A stretch of DNA of 60,898 nucleotides from Gammaproteobacteria bacterium. GTDB lineage: Bacteria; Pseudomonadota; Gammaproteobacteria; UBA6429; Thiohalophilaceae. Each line of letters opens with the position of its first letter. The stretch's first letter is position 1. Both the position numbers and the translations under genes were made by a program. Shown here in pieces: positions 27,038 through 36,725 of the stretch. Under the pieces are notes generated by a model. The model saw only the letters and a list, made by a program, of their open reading frames with translations, did not search any database and was not told the DNA's origin. The stretch lies in contig JAOULO010000016.1 in assembly GCA_029881995.1 (NCBI GenBank), forward strand, positions 1 to 60,898, given 5' to 3'.

Positions 27038-27303
27038 TTAACACTCCTTAAAATTATTAAATTTCCAGCTTGCAGGATATCAATGTAATTTTTATAAAAG
27101 GACATCCATTGCACTTTTAATAATACAACAAGTTTAACTAAATTTTCCTAAATATTTTTTAATAGCTACATTAAGGTTAAATACATATTTGAGTATGATC
27201 ATATAAAATGATTGTTTAACTTTTATACAGAGAAAACGCTTTTGGACACTTTATAATCAGAAGTTGAAAACTAAATTTAAACCATTACACAAACTTTTAG
27301 ATA

Positions 27304-27870
27304 TTACAGCTTAATACCTACCAGGATACCTATGCTATTTCCCTGAACCGTTGTATTACTCAGATCATCCTCAACCTCGTATTCAATACTGGTATATCGC
27401 CCTGATACAAACACATCCTCAAATACAACATACCTGACATCAAGCAGATAACCTGTTGCATTATCAAAATCGACAGTTTGTTTGCTTGTTTCTGTTTCTT
27501 CCTTATAGAGAGGGTTCATGTGTGCCGTAACACCAAAGCCGTAGGCCCATTTATCAGACTTGAACATAAACAGTAAATCAATCGGGTAACGAACGAAACT
27601 GATACGGCCGTTGGCAGGGTAAATAACTTCCTGTTTCATTCCAAACGTGAGTAATAGATCTGTACTTTTTCCCATCGCAAAACCAAACCCAGCAGCAACA
27701 GAAAAGCCTTCCCCTGCGCGAAGGTTTTCAATACTGCCATCTGCAGTATTGCTTTTAACCATAGTATCCCCGCCTGTGTGGGCACCAATCTCTGCAACAA
27801 AATCCACGGCATAGGCTGGCAGAGCGAACACCATCATGAACACGACCGTTATTAATCTAATGAATCGCAT
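27304..27870 (-). CDS. Beta-barrel-like envelope protein, paralogue B
   Basis: 188 residues: signal peptide ending in AYA, then strands ending NSIGILVGIKL. Paralogue of the 199-residue gene next door, from which it is separated by 266 bases of AT-rich DNA. It follows the signal-bearing methyltransferase gene after an 8-base gap, suggesting an operon that links an envelope enzyme and an envelope barrel. Confidence 0.68.
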   Translation of the reverse strand: MRFIRLITVVFMMVFALPAYAVDFVAEIGAHTGGDTMVKSNTADGSIENLRAGEGFSVAAGFGFAMGKSTDLLLTFGMKQEVIYPANGRISFVRYPIDLLFMFKSDKWAYGFGVTAHMNPLYKEETETSKQTVDFDNATGYLLDVRYVVFEDVFVSGRYTSIEYEVEDDLSNTTVQGNSIGILVGIKL

Positions 27871-27878
27871 GATTGTCT

Positions 27879-28592
27879 TTATCCCTTACCCTGTTTTTGG
27901 AATACCATAATATAATTCTCCTGTAACATATCTTCCTCCCTGAGAAAACGAAAACCGGCTTGTTGAATTTCTGCTTTTACTGTATTTCGGTTTGCTCGAA
28001 CATGTCCCATAACCCATTGACTGCTTGTCCCATGGACTTTACGAAAATCGATTATGACTAACAGGCCATTTTTCCTTAATGATTTTGATATGGACTTTAA
28101 CATGGCACTGGGATATTCAAAATGATGGTAAGTATCACAGACAAAGGCGAGATCAATTGAGTTAGACTCTAACAGAATACTTTTGTCTGTATTCACTATG
28201 CCCTTTACATTTTTTAGCCCAGCCTGTTTTACCTGCTGGAGAATATTATTGATAAAGACTTTAGAAATATCGACAGCATAAACCTGTCCTGTATTATTCA
28301 GTTTACTGGCAAAACGCCGCGTAAACAGACCTGTGCCTGCACCAATATCCGCAATATGCATACCGGGTTTCACATTAAGCGCATCAACAATCTCATCGGC
28401 CATGTCATAGACTTCACGGCCAGGTGACTCGAATCGACGTTGCCAGGTTTTAAAGTCCGGGTTTTGATAATAAGTATTGATTCCCGGCCGAACACTTTCC
28501 TCTGCGCTAGCTGGAAGGACACTGATTAGAATCAGGGCGATATAGATTATCGATAAGGACTGTGCAGTTAGATTTCTTATATTCTGATGCAT
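27879..28592 (-). CDS. Signal-peptide-bearing class I SAM methyltransferase
   Basis: The core is a Rossmann methyltransferase: motif I ADIGAGTG (81-88), VYAVDIS and a YHHFEYP loop. The first 30 residues are a hydrophobic helix ending ASA-E, a plausible Sec signal peptide, which would place a SAM-dependent enzyme in the periplasm, where SAM is not normally available; similar predicted exported methyltransferases are seen in other Gammaproteobacteria. An alternative is a membrane-anchored cytoplasmic form. It heads an operon with barrel paralogue B. Confidence 0.75.
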   Translation of the reverse strand: MHQNIRNLTAQSLSIIYIALILISVLPASAEESVRPGINTYYQNPDFKTWQRRFESPGREVYDMADEIVDALNVKPGMHIADIGAGTGLFTRRFASKLNNTGQVYAVDISKVFINNILQQVKQAGLKNVKGIVNTDKSILLESNSIDLAFVCDTYHHFEYPSAMLKSISKSLRKNGLLVIIDFRKVHGTSSQWVMGHVRANRNTVKAEIQQAGFRFLREEDMLQENYIMVFQKQGKG

Positions 28593-28644
28593 GTTCTATC
28601 CCTTTACATAAACAGCTTACTTGAATTTAGACTATATTAATAGA

Positions 28645-29790
28645 ATGCTGGCTTTCTCCATCACTGCTGAACAAACCTGGGCCCTGTGGACTGTTTTACT
28701 TGCCTGTGCCGCATTTGGACTCTGGGCCGAGCGGACGACCTTAGGTTCAAAACTCTCCGGGGCAATCATCACCATGCTGACTGCATTTGCCCTGTCTAAC
28801 CTGAGTATCATACCCTCAACTGCCCCCAGTTATGAAATCGTCTGGAGCTATCTTGTCCCTCTGGCTATTCCTTTATTACTGGTTAATGCTGATCTGCGCC
28901 GTATTATAAGCGAATCGGGTCCAACAATGATCGCTTTTATCATCGGAGCATGCGGAACCGTACTTGGTGTATTACTGGCATGGTCGATATTACCTCTGGG
29001 TGAAAACCACTGGCAACTGGCTGGTGTGTTTACCGCCACCTATATTGGTGGTTCCATGAACTACATTGCCACGGCAAAGGCCGTGGGGCTTACTGACAGC
29101 AACCTGCTCACGGCGGGTATGGCTGCTGATAACCTGATGATGATCATTTACTTCCTGATCCTGTTTAGCCTGCCATCCATGTATCGCCTACGCAGTCGCT
29201 ATCAGGAACGTCCTGATAAACATCGTCTGGCAACAGAGGTCATTCTAAAAAAGGAAAGCCAGACCGGTGAACGTATAAACCTGCCTGGTATTACCACTGC
29301 CCTGGCATTAAGCCTGCTAATCTGTACGCTTGGCTTTATGATAGAAAAAAGATTCGCTTTTCAAGGTTCAGCCATACTCATTATCACTTTAATGAGTCTC
29401 ATCATGGCCACCCTGTTTCGCTCACTAATGAACCGGCTGGATGGATCACTTGAAACTGGAACGCTGTTTATGCAGATATTCTTTGCCACCATTGGTGCCA
29501 GTGCCAATATCCATACGGTAATCCAGGCAGGGCCTTTATTGTTTGGCTTTGCCGCCATCATTCTACTGGTTCATCTTGTTGTGCTGCTTACGGTTGGGCG
29601 ATTTGCCAAACTCAGCCTGCCTGAACTCGTGATTGCTTCAAACGCCAATACTGGTGGCCCCACGACGGCGGCAGCCATGGCCGCTGCCCGTCGCTGGCAC
29701 GCCCTGATGGTACCGGCCATTCTCTGTGGGACTCTGGGTTATGCCTCAGGTAACTTTATCGGGATTGCGATGGCTAATCTGTTGAAATAG
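28645..29790 (+). CDS. DUF819 family membrane protein (YjcL-like)
   Basis: 381 residues with about ten to eleven membrane helices. YIGGSMNYIATAKAVGL and SNANTGGPTTAAAMAAAR are the family's conserved blocks; the arrangement resembles a duplicated transporter fold. Function is unknown. ATG at 28645 is used, and a TTG at 28621 is possible; neither has a good Shine-Dalgarno. It is divergent from the methyltransferase and lies 64 bases upstream of hrpA. Confidence 0.85.
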   Translation: MLAFSITAEQTWALWTVLLACAAFGLWAERTTLGSKLSGAIITMLTAFALSNLSIIPSTAPSYEIVWSYLVPLAIPLLLVNADLRRIISESGPTMIAFIIGACGTVLGVLLAWSILPLGENHWQLAGVFTATYIGGSMNYIATAKAVGLTDSNLLTAGMAADNLMMIIYFLILFSLPSMYRLRSRYQERPDKHRLATEVILKKESQTGERINLPGITTALALSLLICTLGFMIEKRFAFQGSAILIITLMSLIMATLFRSLMNRLDGSLETGTLFMQIFFATIGASANIHTVIQAGPLLFGFAAIILLVHLVVLLTVGRFAKLSLPELVIASNANTGGPTTAAAMAAARRWHALMVPAILCGTLGYASGNFIGIAMANLLK

Positions 29791-29854
29791 CCGTTACTAT
29801 CAGGGTCTGTTACAATTTGCTCTCCTGAATGCTCGACCCTTAACGACAAATCAC

Positions 29855-32800
29855 ATGCCTGACTCACTGCAAACACTTGCAGAACATATCCCAGATTGTA
29901 TGGTTGCAGATCAACACCGGCTGCGTCAGCAATGGCAGACTATGTCCAAACAAAAACCCGTCGATCAGAAAAAGCTCTCCAGCTTGTCTCAACAAATCGA
30001 AAAGTCTCTGGCCCTCACTGAAAAACGTAAAAGTAATCTCCCTGATATTACCTATGACGACACCCTGCCAGTCAGTGAACAGCGGCTGACGGTACGTGAG
30101 GCCATAGAACAAAACCAGGTAGTCATCGTCGCAGGTGAAACCGGATCTGGAAAGACCACCCAGATCCCAAAGATCTGCCTGGAACTTGGACGAGGTATTA
30201 GCGGCATGATCGGACACACTCAACCCCGACGTATTGCTGCACGCACTGTCGCCAGCCGTATTGCAGAAGAACTGAAATCAGATATCGGCCAACACGTCGG
30301 TTATAAAATCCGCTTTAAGGACCATACCCGTCCAGAGTCTTATATCAAACTCATGACCGATGGCATCCTGTTATCAGAAACCCACTCGGATCGTTTTCTC
30401 AATCAGTACGATACGATCATTATTGATGAGGCCCATGAGCGTAGTCTGAATATTGATTTTCTTTTGGGTTATCTTAAACAGCTACTGTCAAAACGTCCTG
30501 ACCTGAAGCTCATCATTACCTCGGCCACGATTGATCCTGAACGATTTTCCAAACATTTTTATGATGCCCCCATCATTGAAGTTTCCGGGCGAACCTATCC
30601 CGTTGAGCTGAGATATCGACCCCTTGCCGGAGATAGCGATGATGATAAAAAAGATATTACCCAGGGCATTCTGGATGCGGTAGATGAGCTGGGGCGTGAT
30701 GGCCCAGGAGATGTCCTGGTATTTCTAAGCGGTGAACGAGAGATCCGTGAAACAGCCGAGGCCCTGCGTAAACACCATCCGCCACAAACGGAAATCCTGC
30801 CTCTGTATTCGCGTTTAAGTGCCGCAGAACAAAATAGAATCTTCCAGTCACACCAGGGGCGACGCGTGGTGCTGGCCACCAATGTAGCGGAAACCTCTTT
30901 AACCGTACCCGGTATCCGTTATGTTATCGACCCGGGTATGGCACGCATTAGCCGTTATAGTTATCGCAGTAAGGTACAACGCTTACCCATAGAAAAAATT
31001 TCCCAGGCCAGTGCCAATCAACGCAAAGGCCGCTGTGGCCGGGTCAGTGCCGGGATCTGTATTCGACTGTATGATGAAGATGATTTTAATAAGCGACCAG
31101 AATTTACTGAGCCTGAGATCCAGCGCACCAATCTGGCCAGCGTTATACTTCAAATGCAGGCCCTTAAACTGGGAGACATCGAACACTTTCCTTTTGTTGA
31201 CCCACCTGATAGTCGTTTTATCAAAGACGGTATCCGACTACTGGAAGAAATTCAGGCCATAGAGAATGGTCAGATCAATAAACAGGGCAGACAACTCTCG
31301 CGCTTTCCCGTCGATCCACGCCTTGCACGTATGCTGATCGCGGCAGTGGACTATCACAGTCTTAAAGAAATCCTGATTATTGTCAGCGCCCTGAGTATCC
31401 AGGATCCAAGGGAAAGACCCCATGACAAACGACAGTCAGCAGATGAAGCCCATACCCGGTTTACCGACGAGCGTTCCGACTTTCTTTCGCTGGTAAACCT
31501 GTGGGACTTTTATCAGGAACAACGCCACCATCTGAGTCAAAATAAACTACGCAAACTCTGTAAGACCAACTTTCTGTCCTACGTCCGCATGGAAGAGTGG
31601 CGTGATATCCATAGCCAACTGCATAGTATCTGCACTGAACTAAAGCTGAAGGAAAACAGTATTGAGGCCGAGTATGCCAATATCCACCAGGCCCTGTTAA
31701 CCGGCCTGCTATCCAATATCGGCTGTAAATATGAAAACAACGAATTTCTTGGGGCGCGCAACAGCAAGCTGGTGGTCTTCCCTGGCTCTGGACAACACAA
31801 AAAACCACCCAAATGGATCATGGCCGCCACCCTGCTGGAGACCGCGCGCCTGTATGCCCACACCGTGGCACGCATCGAACCGGAGTGGGTTGAACAACAG
31901 GCCAGTCATTTACTTAAACATTCTTACACTGAACCTCACTGGCAAAAGCGTTCTGCCACGGTTGCGGCAAAACAGAAATCCACTTTATATGGCCTGGTTA
32001 TTATTCCAGAGAAAAAAGTCAACTACGGCCCTATAGACCCAGCCCTGTCACGGGAAGTTTTTATTCGCGAAGCCCTGGTACAACAACAGTATCTGACTCG
32101 TGCTGAATATTATGTCCATAACAGCAAGCTTATTGAAGAGATCGAGGAACTGGAAAACAAGTCTCGCCGACAGGATATTCTTATTGATGAACAAACCCTG
32201 TTTGACTTTTATAATGAACGTATCCCACAGGGTATCTATAGTGGCAAACACTTTGAGACCTGGCGCAAACAGGCCGAAACAGAAAATCCAAAATTACTCT
32301 TTCTGACTAAAGACTATCTCATGCGCCATGGCGCAGAGCATGTCACCGAAGAACAGTTTCCCAAACAGATTTCCATTGATGGAACGGTCATTCATCTCGA
32401 ATATCATTTTGAACCTGGTCATCCACAGGATGGTGTCACCGCCGTGATTCCACTCACTATCCTCAATAGACTCTCGGATAAAGGATTTGACTGGCTGGTG
32501 CCAGGGCTACTGACAGAAAAAGTTATCCATCTTATCAAGAGCCTGCCAAAACCCATACGCCGGAATTTTGTCCCTGTACCTGATTATGCAAAAGCATGTA
32601 TCGATAACATGCAAGCACAACAGGGTTCTCTTGTTAAAGCACTCACCCTGCAACTCAAGCGAATGGTCGGCATTGATATTCCAGACGATGCCTGGCAACT
32701 TGATAACCTGCCTGACCATCTGCTGATGAACTTTCGAGTAGTTGACCACAAAAAGCAAGTTGCTCAAGGGCGTGACCTCAGCCTACTTCAGCAGCAACTG

Positions 32801-33709
32801 CAAAATAAAGCCAGTCAACAATTTGAAAAACTCACCGACTGGGAAATTGAGCAGAAGGATCTTACTTCATGGTCTTTTGGAGACATCCCAGAGTCCGTTG
32901 AATCCCATCGGCATGGTATCCTCATTCAGGGCTATCCCGCCCTGGTCGACAAACTGGACAGTGTTGCCATACAGGTGTTTGATAACCCGCATGATGCTGG
33001 CCTGGAAATGCACTATGGCATGCGGCGCCTGTTTATGCTGCAACTAAATCAACAACTGAAATACCTGACAAAAAATTTACCCGGCATTAATACAATATGT
33101 CTGCACTATGCCCCTATTGGAAAGTGCGAAGATATTAAACAGGATATTATCAATGCCGTTTTTGACCAGACATTTTTATCCGATGGACAATACATTACGT
33201 CAGAACAGGAATTTACTCGACGAGTCAATGAAGGGCAGGACAATTTAGTCAGCACAGCAAATAAAATCTGTAAACTGGTTGAGGAAACCCTGCAAACATT
33301 TCATCATATCAGAAAACGCCTCAAAGCTCGCAACCCATCGGCCTGGTTACAGGCCAGCAATGACATCACCCACCAGCTTGATGAACTCATCTACCCCGGC
33401 TTTATCAGTGAAACCCCACTGGAGTGGTTGGCTCAGTACCCTCGATATATGAAGGCCATTGAGAAACGTCTGGACAAACTACAACATGCCGCCGATAAAG
33501 ACAGTCGGCTCATGCAGGACCTTAGCCCCTTGTGGCAACATTATCTAGATTACATAGAAAATGAAGGTGACTACACCACCGAGATTGAGGAATACCGTTG
33601 GTTAATCGAAGAATTGCGTGTCTCTTTATTTGCCCAGGAGCTGAAGACCGTTCGCCCGGTTTCGGTAAAACGTGTTAATAAACTCTGGCAAGAGATAACA
33701 AATAACTGA
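29855..33709 (+). CDS. hrpA: ATP-dependent RNA helicase HrpA
   Basis: 1284 residues, near the E. coli HrpA length. DEAH-box motifs appear in order: Walker A GETGSGKT (94-101), DEAH (191-194), SATIDPERFSKHF and QRKGRCGR. HA2/OB-like domains follow, and the HrpA-specific DUF3418 fills the C-terminal ~590 residues, including DELIYPGFISETPLEWL. The family processes certain mRNAs and rescues stalled ribosomes. It is monocistronic or follows the DUF819 gene by 64 bases. Confidence 0.97.
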   Translation: MPDSLQTLAEHIPDCMVADQHRLRQQWQTMSKQKPVDQKKLSSLSQQIEKSLALTEKRKSNLPDITYDDTLPVSEQRLTVREAIEQNQVVIVAGETGSGKTTQIPKICLELGRGISGMIGHTQPRRIAARTVASRIAEELKSDIGQHVGYKIRFKDHTRPESYIKLMTDGILLSETHSDRFLNQYDTIIIDEAHERSLNIDFLLGYLKQLLSKRPDLKLIITSATIDPERFSKHFYDAPIIEVSGRTYPVELRYRPLAGDSDDDKKDITQGILDAVDELGRDGPGDVLVFLSGEREIRETAEALRKHHPPQTEILPLYSRLSAAEQNRIFQSHQGRRVVLATNVAETSLTVPGIRYVIDPGMARISRYSYRSKVQRLPIEKISQASANQRKGRCGRVSAGICIRLYDEDDFNKRPEFTEPEIQRTNLASVILQMQALKLGDIEHFPFVDPPDSRFIKDGIRLLEEIQAIENGQINKQGRQLSRFPVDPRLARMLIAAVDYHSLKEILIIVSALSIQDPRERPHDKRQSADEAHTRFTDERSDFLSLVNLWDFYQEQRHHLSQNKLRKLCKTNFLSYVRMEEWRDIHSQLHSICTELKLKENSIEAEYANIHQALLTGLLSNIGCKYENNEFLGARNSKLVVFPGSGQHKKPPKWIMAATLLETARLYAHTVARIEPEWVEQQASHLLKHSYTEPHWQKRSATVAAKQKSTLYGLVIIPEKKVNYGPIDPALSREVFIREALVQQQYLTRAEYYVHNSKLIEEIEELENKSRRQDILIDEQTLFDFYNERIPQGIYSGKHFETWRKQAETENPKLLFLTKDYLMRHGAEHVTEEQFPKQISIDGTVIHLEYHFEPGHPQDGVTAVIPLTILNRLSDKGFDWLVPGLLTEKVIHLIKSLPKPIRRNFVPVPDYAKACIDNMQAQQGSLVKALTLQLKRMVGIDIPDDAWQLDNLPDHLLMNFRVVDHKKQVAQGRDLSLLQQQLQNKASQQFEKLTDWEIEQKDLTSWSFGDIPESVESHRHGILIQGYPALVDKLDSVAIQVFDNPHDAGLEMHYGMRRLFMLQLNQQLKYLTKNLPGINTICLHYAPIGKCEDIKQDIINAVFDQTFLSDGQYITSEQEFTRRVNEGQDNLVSTANKICKLVEETLQTFHHIRKRLKARNPSAWLQASNDITHQLDELIYPGFISETPLEWLAQYPRYMKAIEKRLDKLQHAADKDSRLMQDLSPLWQHYLDYIENEGDYTTEIEEYRWLIEELRVSLFAQELKTVRPVSVKRVNKLWQEITNN

Positions 33710-33813
33710 TTTACATCACTTGGTTGTAAATGTTAAGTGTCTTCTTTGCAGACATTAAGAATTATATCCACTATTACCAGAGTATGTGGTTTTGATATTT
33801 TTTACATCGCATT

Positions 33814-34206
33814 TTAAGGCAGTGTTATACCGATATCATTAAACCCGTTTATTGAAACAATAGAACTATTGGTGGTTGTAGTAGAAAATGATAAAATATA
33901 CCCTAGCGACATTCCCAACTTTAACATCCTTAGTGCATCATCTCTTATAAAATCATCTTCACTCGTAGGTGATAGTTTAGAATAAAAAACGCTCTTACAT
34001 GTATGCTCGCCCCCTTCATAGTCGAGGCTGAGCATCAATATTTCAACAGTATGACTAGAGTGTATTTTATAGCCCTCAACTACAACGTTTATAATTGGGC
34101 TGGCTTGACCTGGAGTAAAATCCACTAAAGAGGTATAAGAGGCACAAGCTGCATTTGCCATATTATTGAATGATAATAGTAACAATATTCCAAATATATA
34201 TTTCAT
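33814..34206 (-). CDS. Secreted hypothetical protein
   Basis: 130 residues from ATG at 34206, preferred because TGGAG lies six bases upstream. The N-terminus is a signal peptide ending in ANA-A. The mature part has two cysteines, is strand-rich and ends in SINGFNDIGITLP. No domain is recognised. It follows the thrombospondin-repeat lipoprotein gene by 17 bases and uses AT-rich codons like it. Confidence 0.6.
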   Translation of the reverse strand: MKYIFGILLLLSFNNMANAACASYTSLVDFTPGQASPIINVVVEGYKIHSSHTVEILMLSLDYEGGEHTCKSVFYSKLSPTSEDDFIRDDALRMLKLGMSLGYILSFSTTTTNSSIVSINGFNDIGITLP

Positions 34207-34223
34207 GTTAGTCTCCAAAATAT

Positions 34224-34799
34224 CTACATGCTCATAATCAGCATTAATTTCTCTTCAAAATCCGAATCACAAGGATTACCGATATTATCATGATCTATAT
34301 CACTCTGATCTGAATTATTATGTAACGGGCAATTATCACTCTCATCTGCAATATTATCGCCATCATCATCTCTATCACAGGCATCACCTTCACCATCAGA
34401 ATCGGTATCAAGTTGAGTTGGGTTGATTATGAGCGGGCAATTATCACTCTCATCTGCAATATTATCGCCATCATCATCTCTATCACAGGCATCACCTTCA
34501 CCGTCAGAATCAGTATCAAGTTGAGTTGGGTTGATTATGAGTGGGCAATTATCACTCTCATCTGCAATATTATCGTCATCATCGTCTCTATCGCAGGCAT
34601 CCCCCTCACTGTCAGAATCAGTATCAAGTTGAGTCGGGTTGATTATGAGTGGGCAATTATCCTTATAATCAACGATACCATCGCCATCACTATCTACAGT
34701 TGTAGTATCGTTATCTGAACCATCAGATTGGTTAGTCGATGGAGAAGAACCACCACATCCGGATACAATGAATAACAAAATAAAGACTATTTTTTTCAT
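34224..34799 (-). CDS. Lipoprotein with thrombospondin type-3 calcium-binding repeats
   Basis: 191 residues. The signal ends at Cys15 (VSGC), so a lipoprotein. The rest is a chain of thrombospondin type-3 motifs: D-x-D-x-D-G-x-x-D-x-x-D-N-C-P followed by D-T-D-S-D-x-E-G-D-A-C-D. Each disulfide-linked repeat binds calcium. About three and a half repeats of 36 residues are present, the last degenerate. A calcium-rigidified surface stalk is likely. It shares an AT-rich island and probable operon with the hypothetical secreted gene. Confidence 0.9.
   Translation of the reverse strand: MKKIVFILLFIVSGCGGSSPSTNQSDGSDNDTTTVDSDGDGIVDYKDNCPLIINPTQLDTDSDSEGDACDRDDDDDNIADESDNCPLIINPTQLDTDSDGEGDACDRDDDGDNIADESDNCPLIINPTQLDTDSDGEGDACDRDDDGDNIADESDNCPLHNNSDQSDIDHDNIGNPCDSDFEEKLMLIMSM
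34332..34670 (-). repeat. 108-bp tandem coding repeats of the TSP3 lipoprotein
   Basis: Units of 108 bases (36 codons) are repeated nearly identically about three times; the sequence at 34416 recurs at 34524 with only a few changes. High DNA identity suggests recent duplication, so the copy number may vary. Confidence 0.8.
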
Positions 34800-35386
34800 C
34801 TGCTTTTATAGTTTAAGTATTAATACATAGAAAAAGGGTTTCTACCTTAAATAAAACAAAATTATTATTAACCTTTGTTTCGTTTCCAATCTAATTATTG
34901 GGTGAGTGTTCTCCAAATCTATGAATTTGCAACCATCTGAAGCTTTTTTTATATCATTGTTATATTTTATCACAAACACTTGTTTATAGTAAGTCACTGA
35001 GTGTTTGTTCGATTTCTTATGGTTAAATTTTAATCGTTAATCACCTGGCTATTAGACAGTTCTAATTTTAACATTTAGTGATTGTAAGCTGAAAAGTTCA
35101 TTGTTTGAAAAGTAGAATGAACATCAACAATAAATTACACGATGGAATCTGGAAGCAATATCAACTATTGTAAAAATATATTTATTTGTAAATTCACAAA
35201 ATTTAAGAAAGGTGTGTTTTACGATAGGCCGCACCATCTCAGTTATTGTTAAGAATTAGTAAGTTTGGCCTCGATCGATATTCGATTGCATGTGACCGCT
35301 ACGGCTGTAAAGGAGGCTTTTTAGAGTTATAGACATAGCTCTCCTATTTTATAAACACTGATGTGATAAAACTGTTGTGTTTGGAA
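34800..35386. other. AT-rich region without a gene
   Basis: 587 bases with no supported gene. AGAGTTAT-agac-ATAGCTCT at 35323-35342 is an 8-bp stem with one wobble pair, and AAACAC and GTGTTT at 35353 and 35382 frame a weak stem. An AGGAGG at about 35311 has no ORF downstream. Nothing else is visible. Confidence 0.4.
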
Positions 35387-35641
35387 TCAACCCAACCCAC
35401 ACATCCCCCCATTACACCCCCCACTGGCACAGGGGGGTAAATCACCACTCCCTGCACTGGAGCTCTTGACCACGTTACCGCCAGTGGCCAATTTCCTGAC
35501 TGGACTATCGACTGGGGTATCACCTGTGACGATACCTGCCTTATCGCATAACTCACCCCAGTTCTTCAACAATTCGTTCATGCCATGTCTGACTTCGACG
35601 GTCTGACCATTGGCATCACATTGATAATCATATGTTGGCAT
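35387..35641 (-). CDS. FmdB-like zinc-ribbon-derived small protein
   Basis: 84 residues beginning MPTYDYQC, as in FmdB/zinc ribbon proteins, then VEVRHGMNELLKNWGELC and a Cys/Gly-rich C-terminus. The usual pair of CxxC knuckles is not present: only single cysteines at the first position and after the WGELC segment. Either a degenerate ribbon or a subfamily with different metal ligands. Function is unknown. Confidence 0.72.
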   Translation of the reverse strand: MPTYDYQCDANGQTVEVRHGMNELLKNWGELCDKAGIVTGDTPVDSPVRKLATGGNVVKSSSAGSGDLPPCASGGCNGGMCGLG

Positions 35642-35686
35642 ATTCTTACTCCTGAACTATTAAACCTTAGCAATTAATATCTGGGA

Positions 35687-36610
35687 TTATAACCAGTCGG
35701 CCAGCATGACACCAAACCCAATTCGCCGACGTTTGACATTGTAATCTATTAAGGTCTCACCATAACCATAGAAGTACTGAACATAAAACCGCAGTTCTCC
35801 TTTCCCTTCCTCACGACCATATACCGGGAATGTCCAGTCGGCCTGAAATGATCCTTTGGCATCTCGGTGACCATTATCGCGGACTACGATACCGAAATTG
35901 TTTTTCCTGCCCACGTGCATAATACGTAGCTCACCATGCCCTACATATTCATCAATATCCGGGTTGTCATCCCCTTCATAATCTGCCGGATCGTTTTTTG
36001 GACTTTCCTTCCAGCGTTGCCATAATTTGAAGTTGATATAGTTTCTACCATTTTCAAACAGAAACTCGACATAGCTTCTGTTCCAGCTACGAGACTTGGG
36101 AGGAACCTGTCCATTCGACTGGTGGTTTATCCATCCGATGTTGATGTGCGGTACCCGCCAGTCACCGAATCGCCAGTTGGCCAGATAATAGGACATAATT
36201 TCTGGTTCAAAATTGGTATCACGGAAAGGTGCAGAGTGTTCAAAGTTCAACATTTGCCAGACAGATATTTGGGTATAACCAAAAAACCAGAGCCAACGGG
36301 TGTCATCTTCATGCTTATTTAATGGCACTTTGAAACTGAGCTGAAATTTGGTTTCATAATCATCGTAGATTTCGTTTTCCTGTTCCAGGTTATCCACCCA
36401 GCTACCAAGAATGTAGTTTGGTCGGTGAGGTACAAGGGCAAAGGCTTTATGACGAAGTGATTTTTCTTCACAGACCCGTTGATCATAGGGATTGGTGATT
36501 GTTTTACACGCATCATCGAGTTTGTCTGCTGCATATGCCGGATGTATCAGATAAAAACCTGTTGCAATAAGTACGATCAGGCTTTTACTTATAATTTCTT
36601 TGCTCACCAC
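35687..36610 (-). CDS. pldA: Outer-membrane phospholipase A
   Basis: 307 residues with a signal peptide ending in AYA, then a twelve-stranded barrel. The catalytic triad is intact: His163 and Ser165 in NHQSNG, Asn177 in SRSWNRSY. The enzyme hydrolyses phospholipid acyl chains in the outer leaflet when membrane asymmetry is lost. The start is one of two consecutive GTG codons preceded by GGGAGG. A single gene. Confidence 0.95.
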   Translation of the reverse strand: MVSKEIISKSLIVLIATGFYLIHPAYAADKLDDACKTITNPYDQRVCEEKSLRHKAFALVPHRPNYILGSWVDNLEQENEIYDDYETKFQLSFKVPLNKHEDDTRWLWFFGYTQISVWQMLNFEHSAPFRDTNFEPEIMSYYLANWRFGDWRVPHINIGWINHQSNGQVPPKSRSWNRSYVEFLFENGRNYINFKLWQRWKESPKNDPADYEGDDNPDIDEYVGHGELRIMHVGRKNNFGIVVRDNGHRDAKGSFQADWTFPVYGREEGKGELRFYVQYFYGYGETLIDYNVKRRRIGFGVMLADWL

Positions 36611-36725
36611 CTACCTGCCTCCCATTGAAGTTATCATTCTCAGGTTTACACCTTGGCATTATAAATTTTTCCGGGTGTTAATGTTATGAAAAATACACAT
36701 ACCCGATCAGTTTGATAATATATTG

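Noticed and set aside
33731-33757. Imperfect hairpin TTAAGTGTCT/AGACATTAA after hrpA
   Set aside because: It has a bulged base and no T tract, so a terminator cannot be supported.
34332-34670. Regular direct repeats that could be taken for a CRISPR array
   Set aside because: The units are 108 bases, contiguous without unique spacers, and encode the thrombospondin type-3 repeats of a lipoprotein.
35309-35316. AGGAGG-like Shine-Dalgarno in the AT-rich region
   Set aside because: No open frame with a start at a suitable distance follows it.
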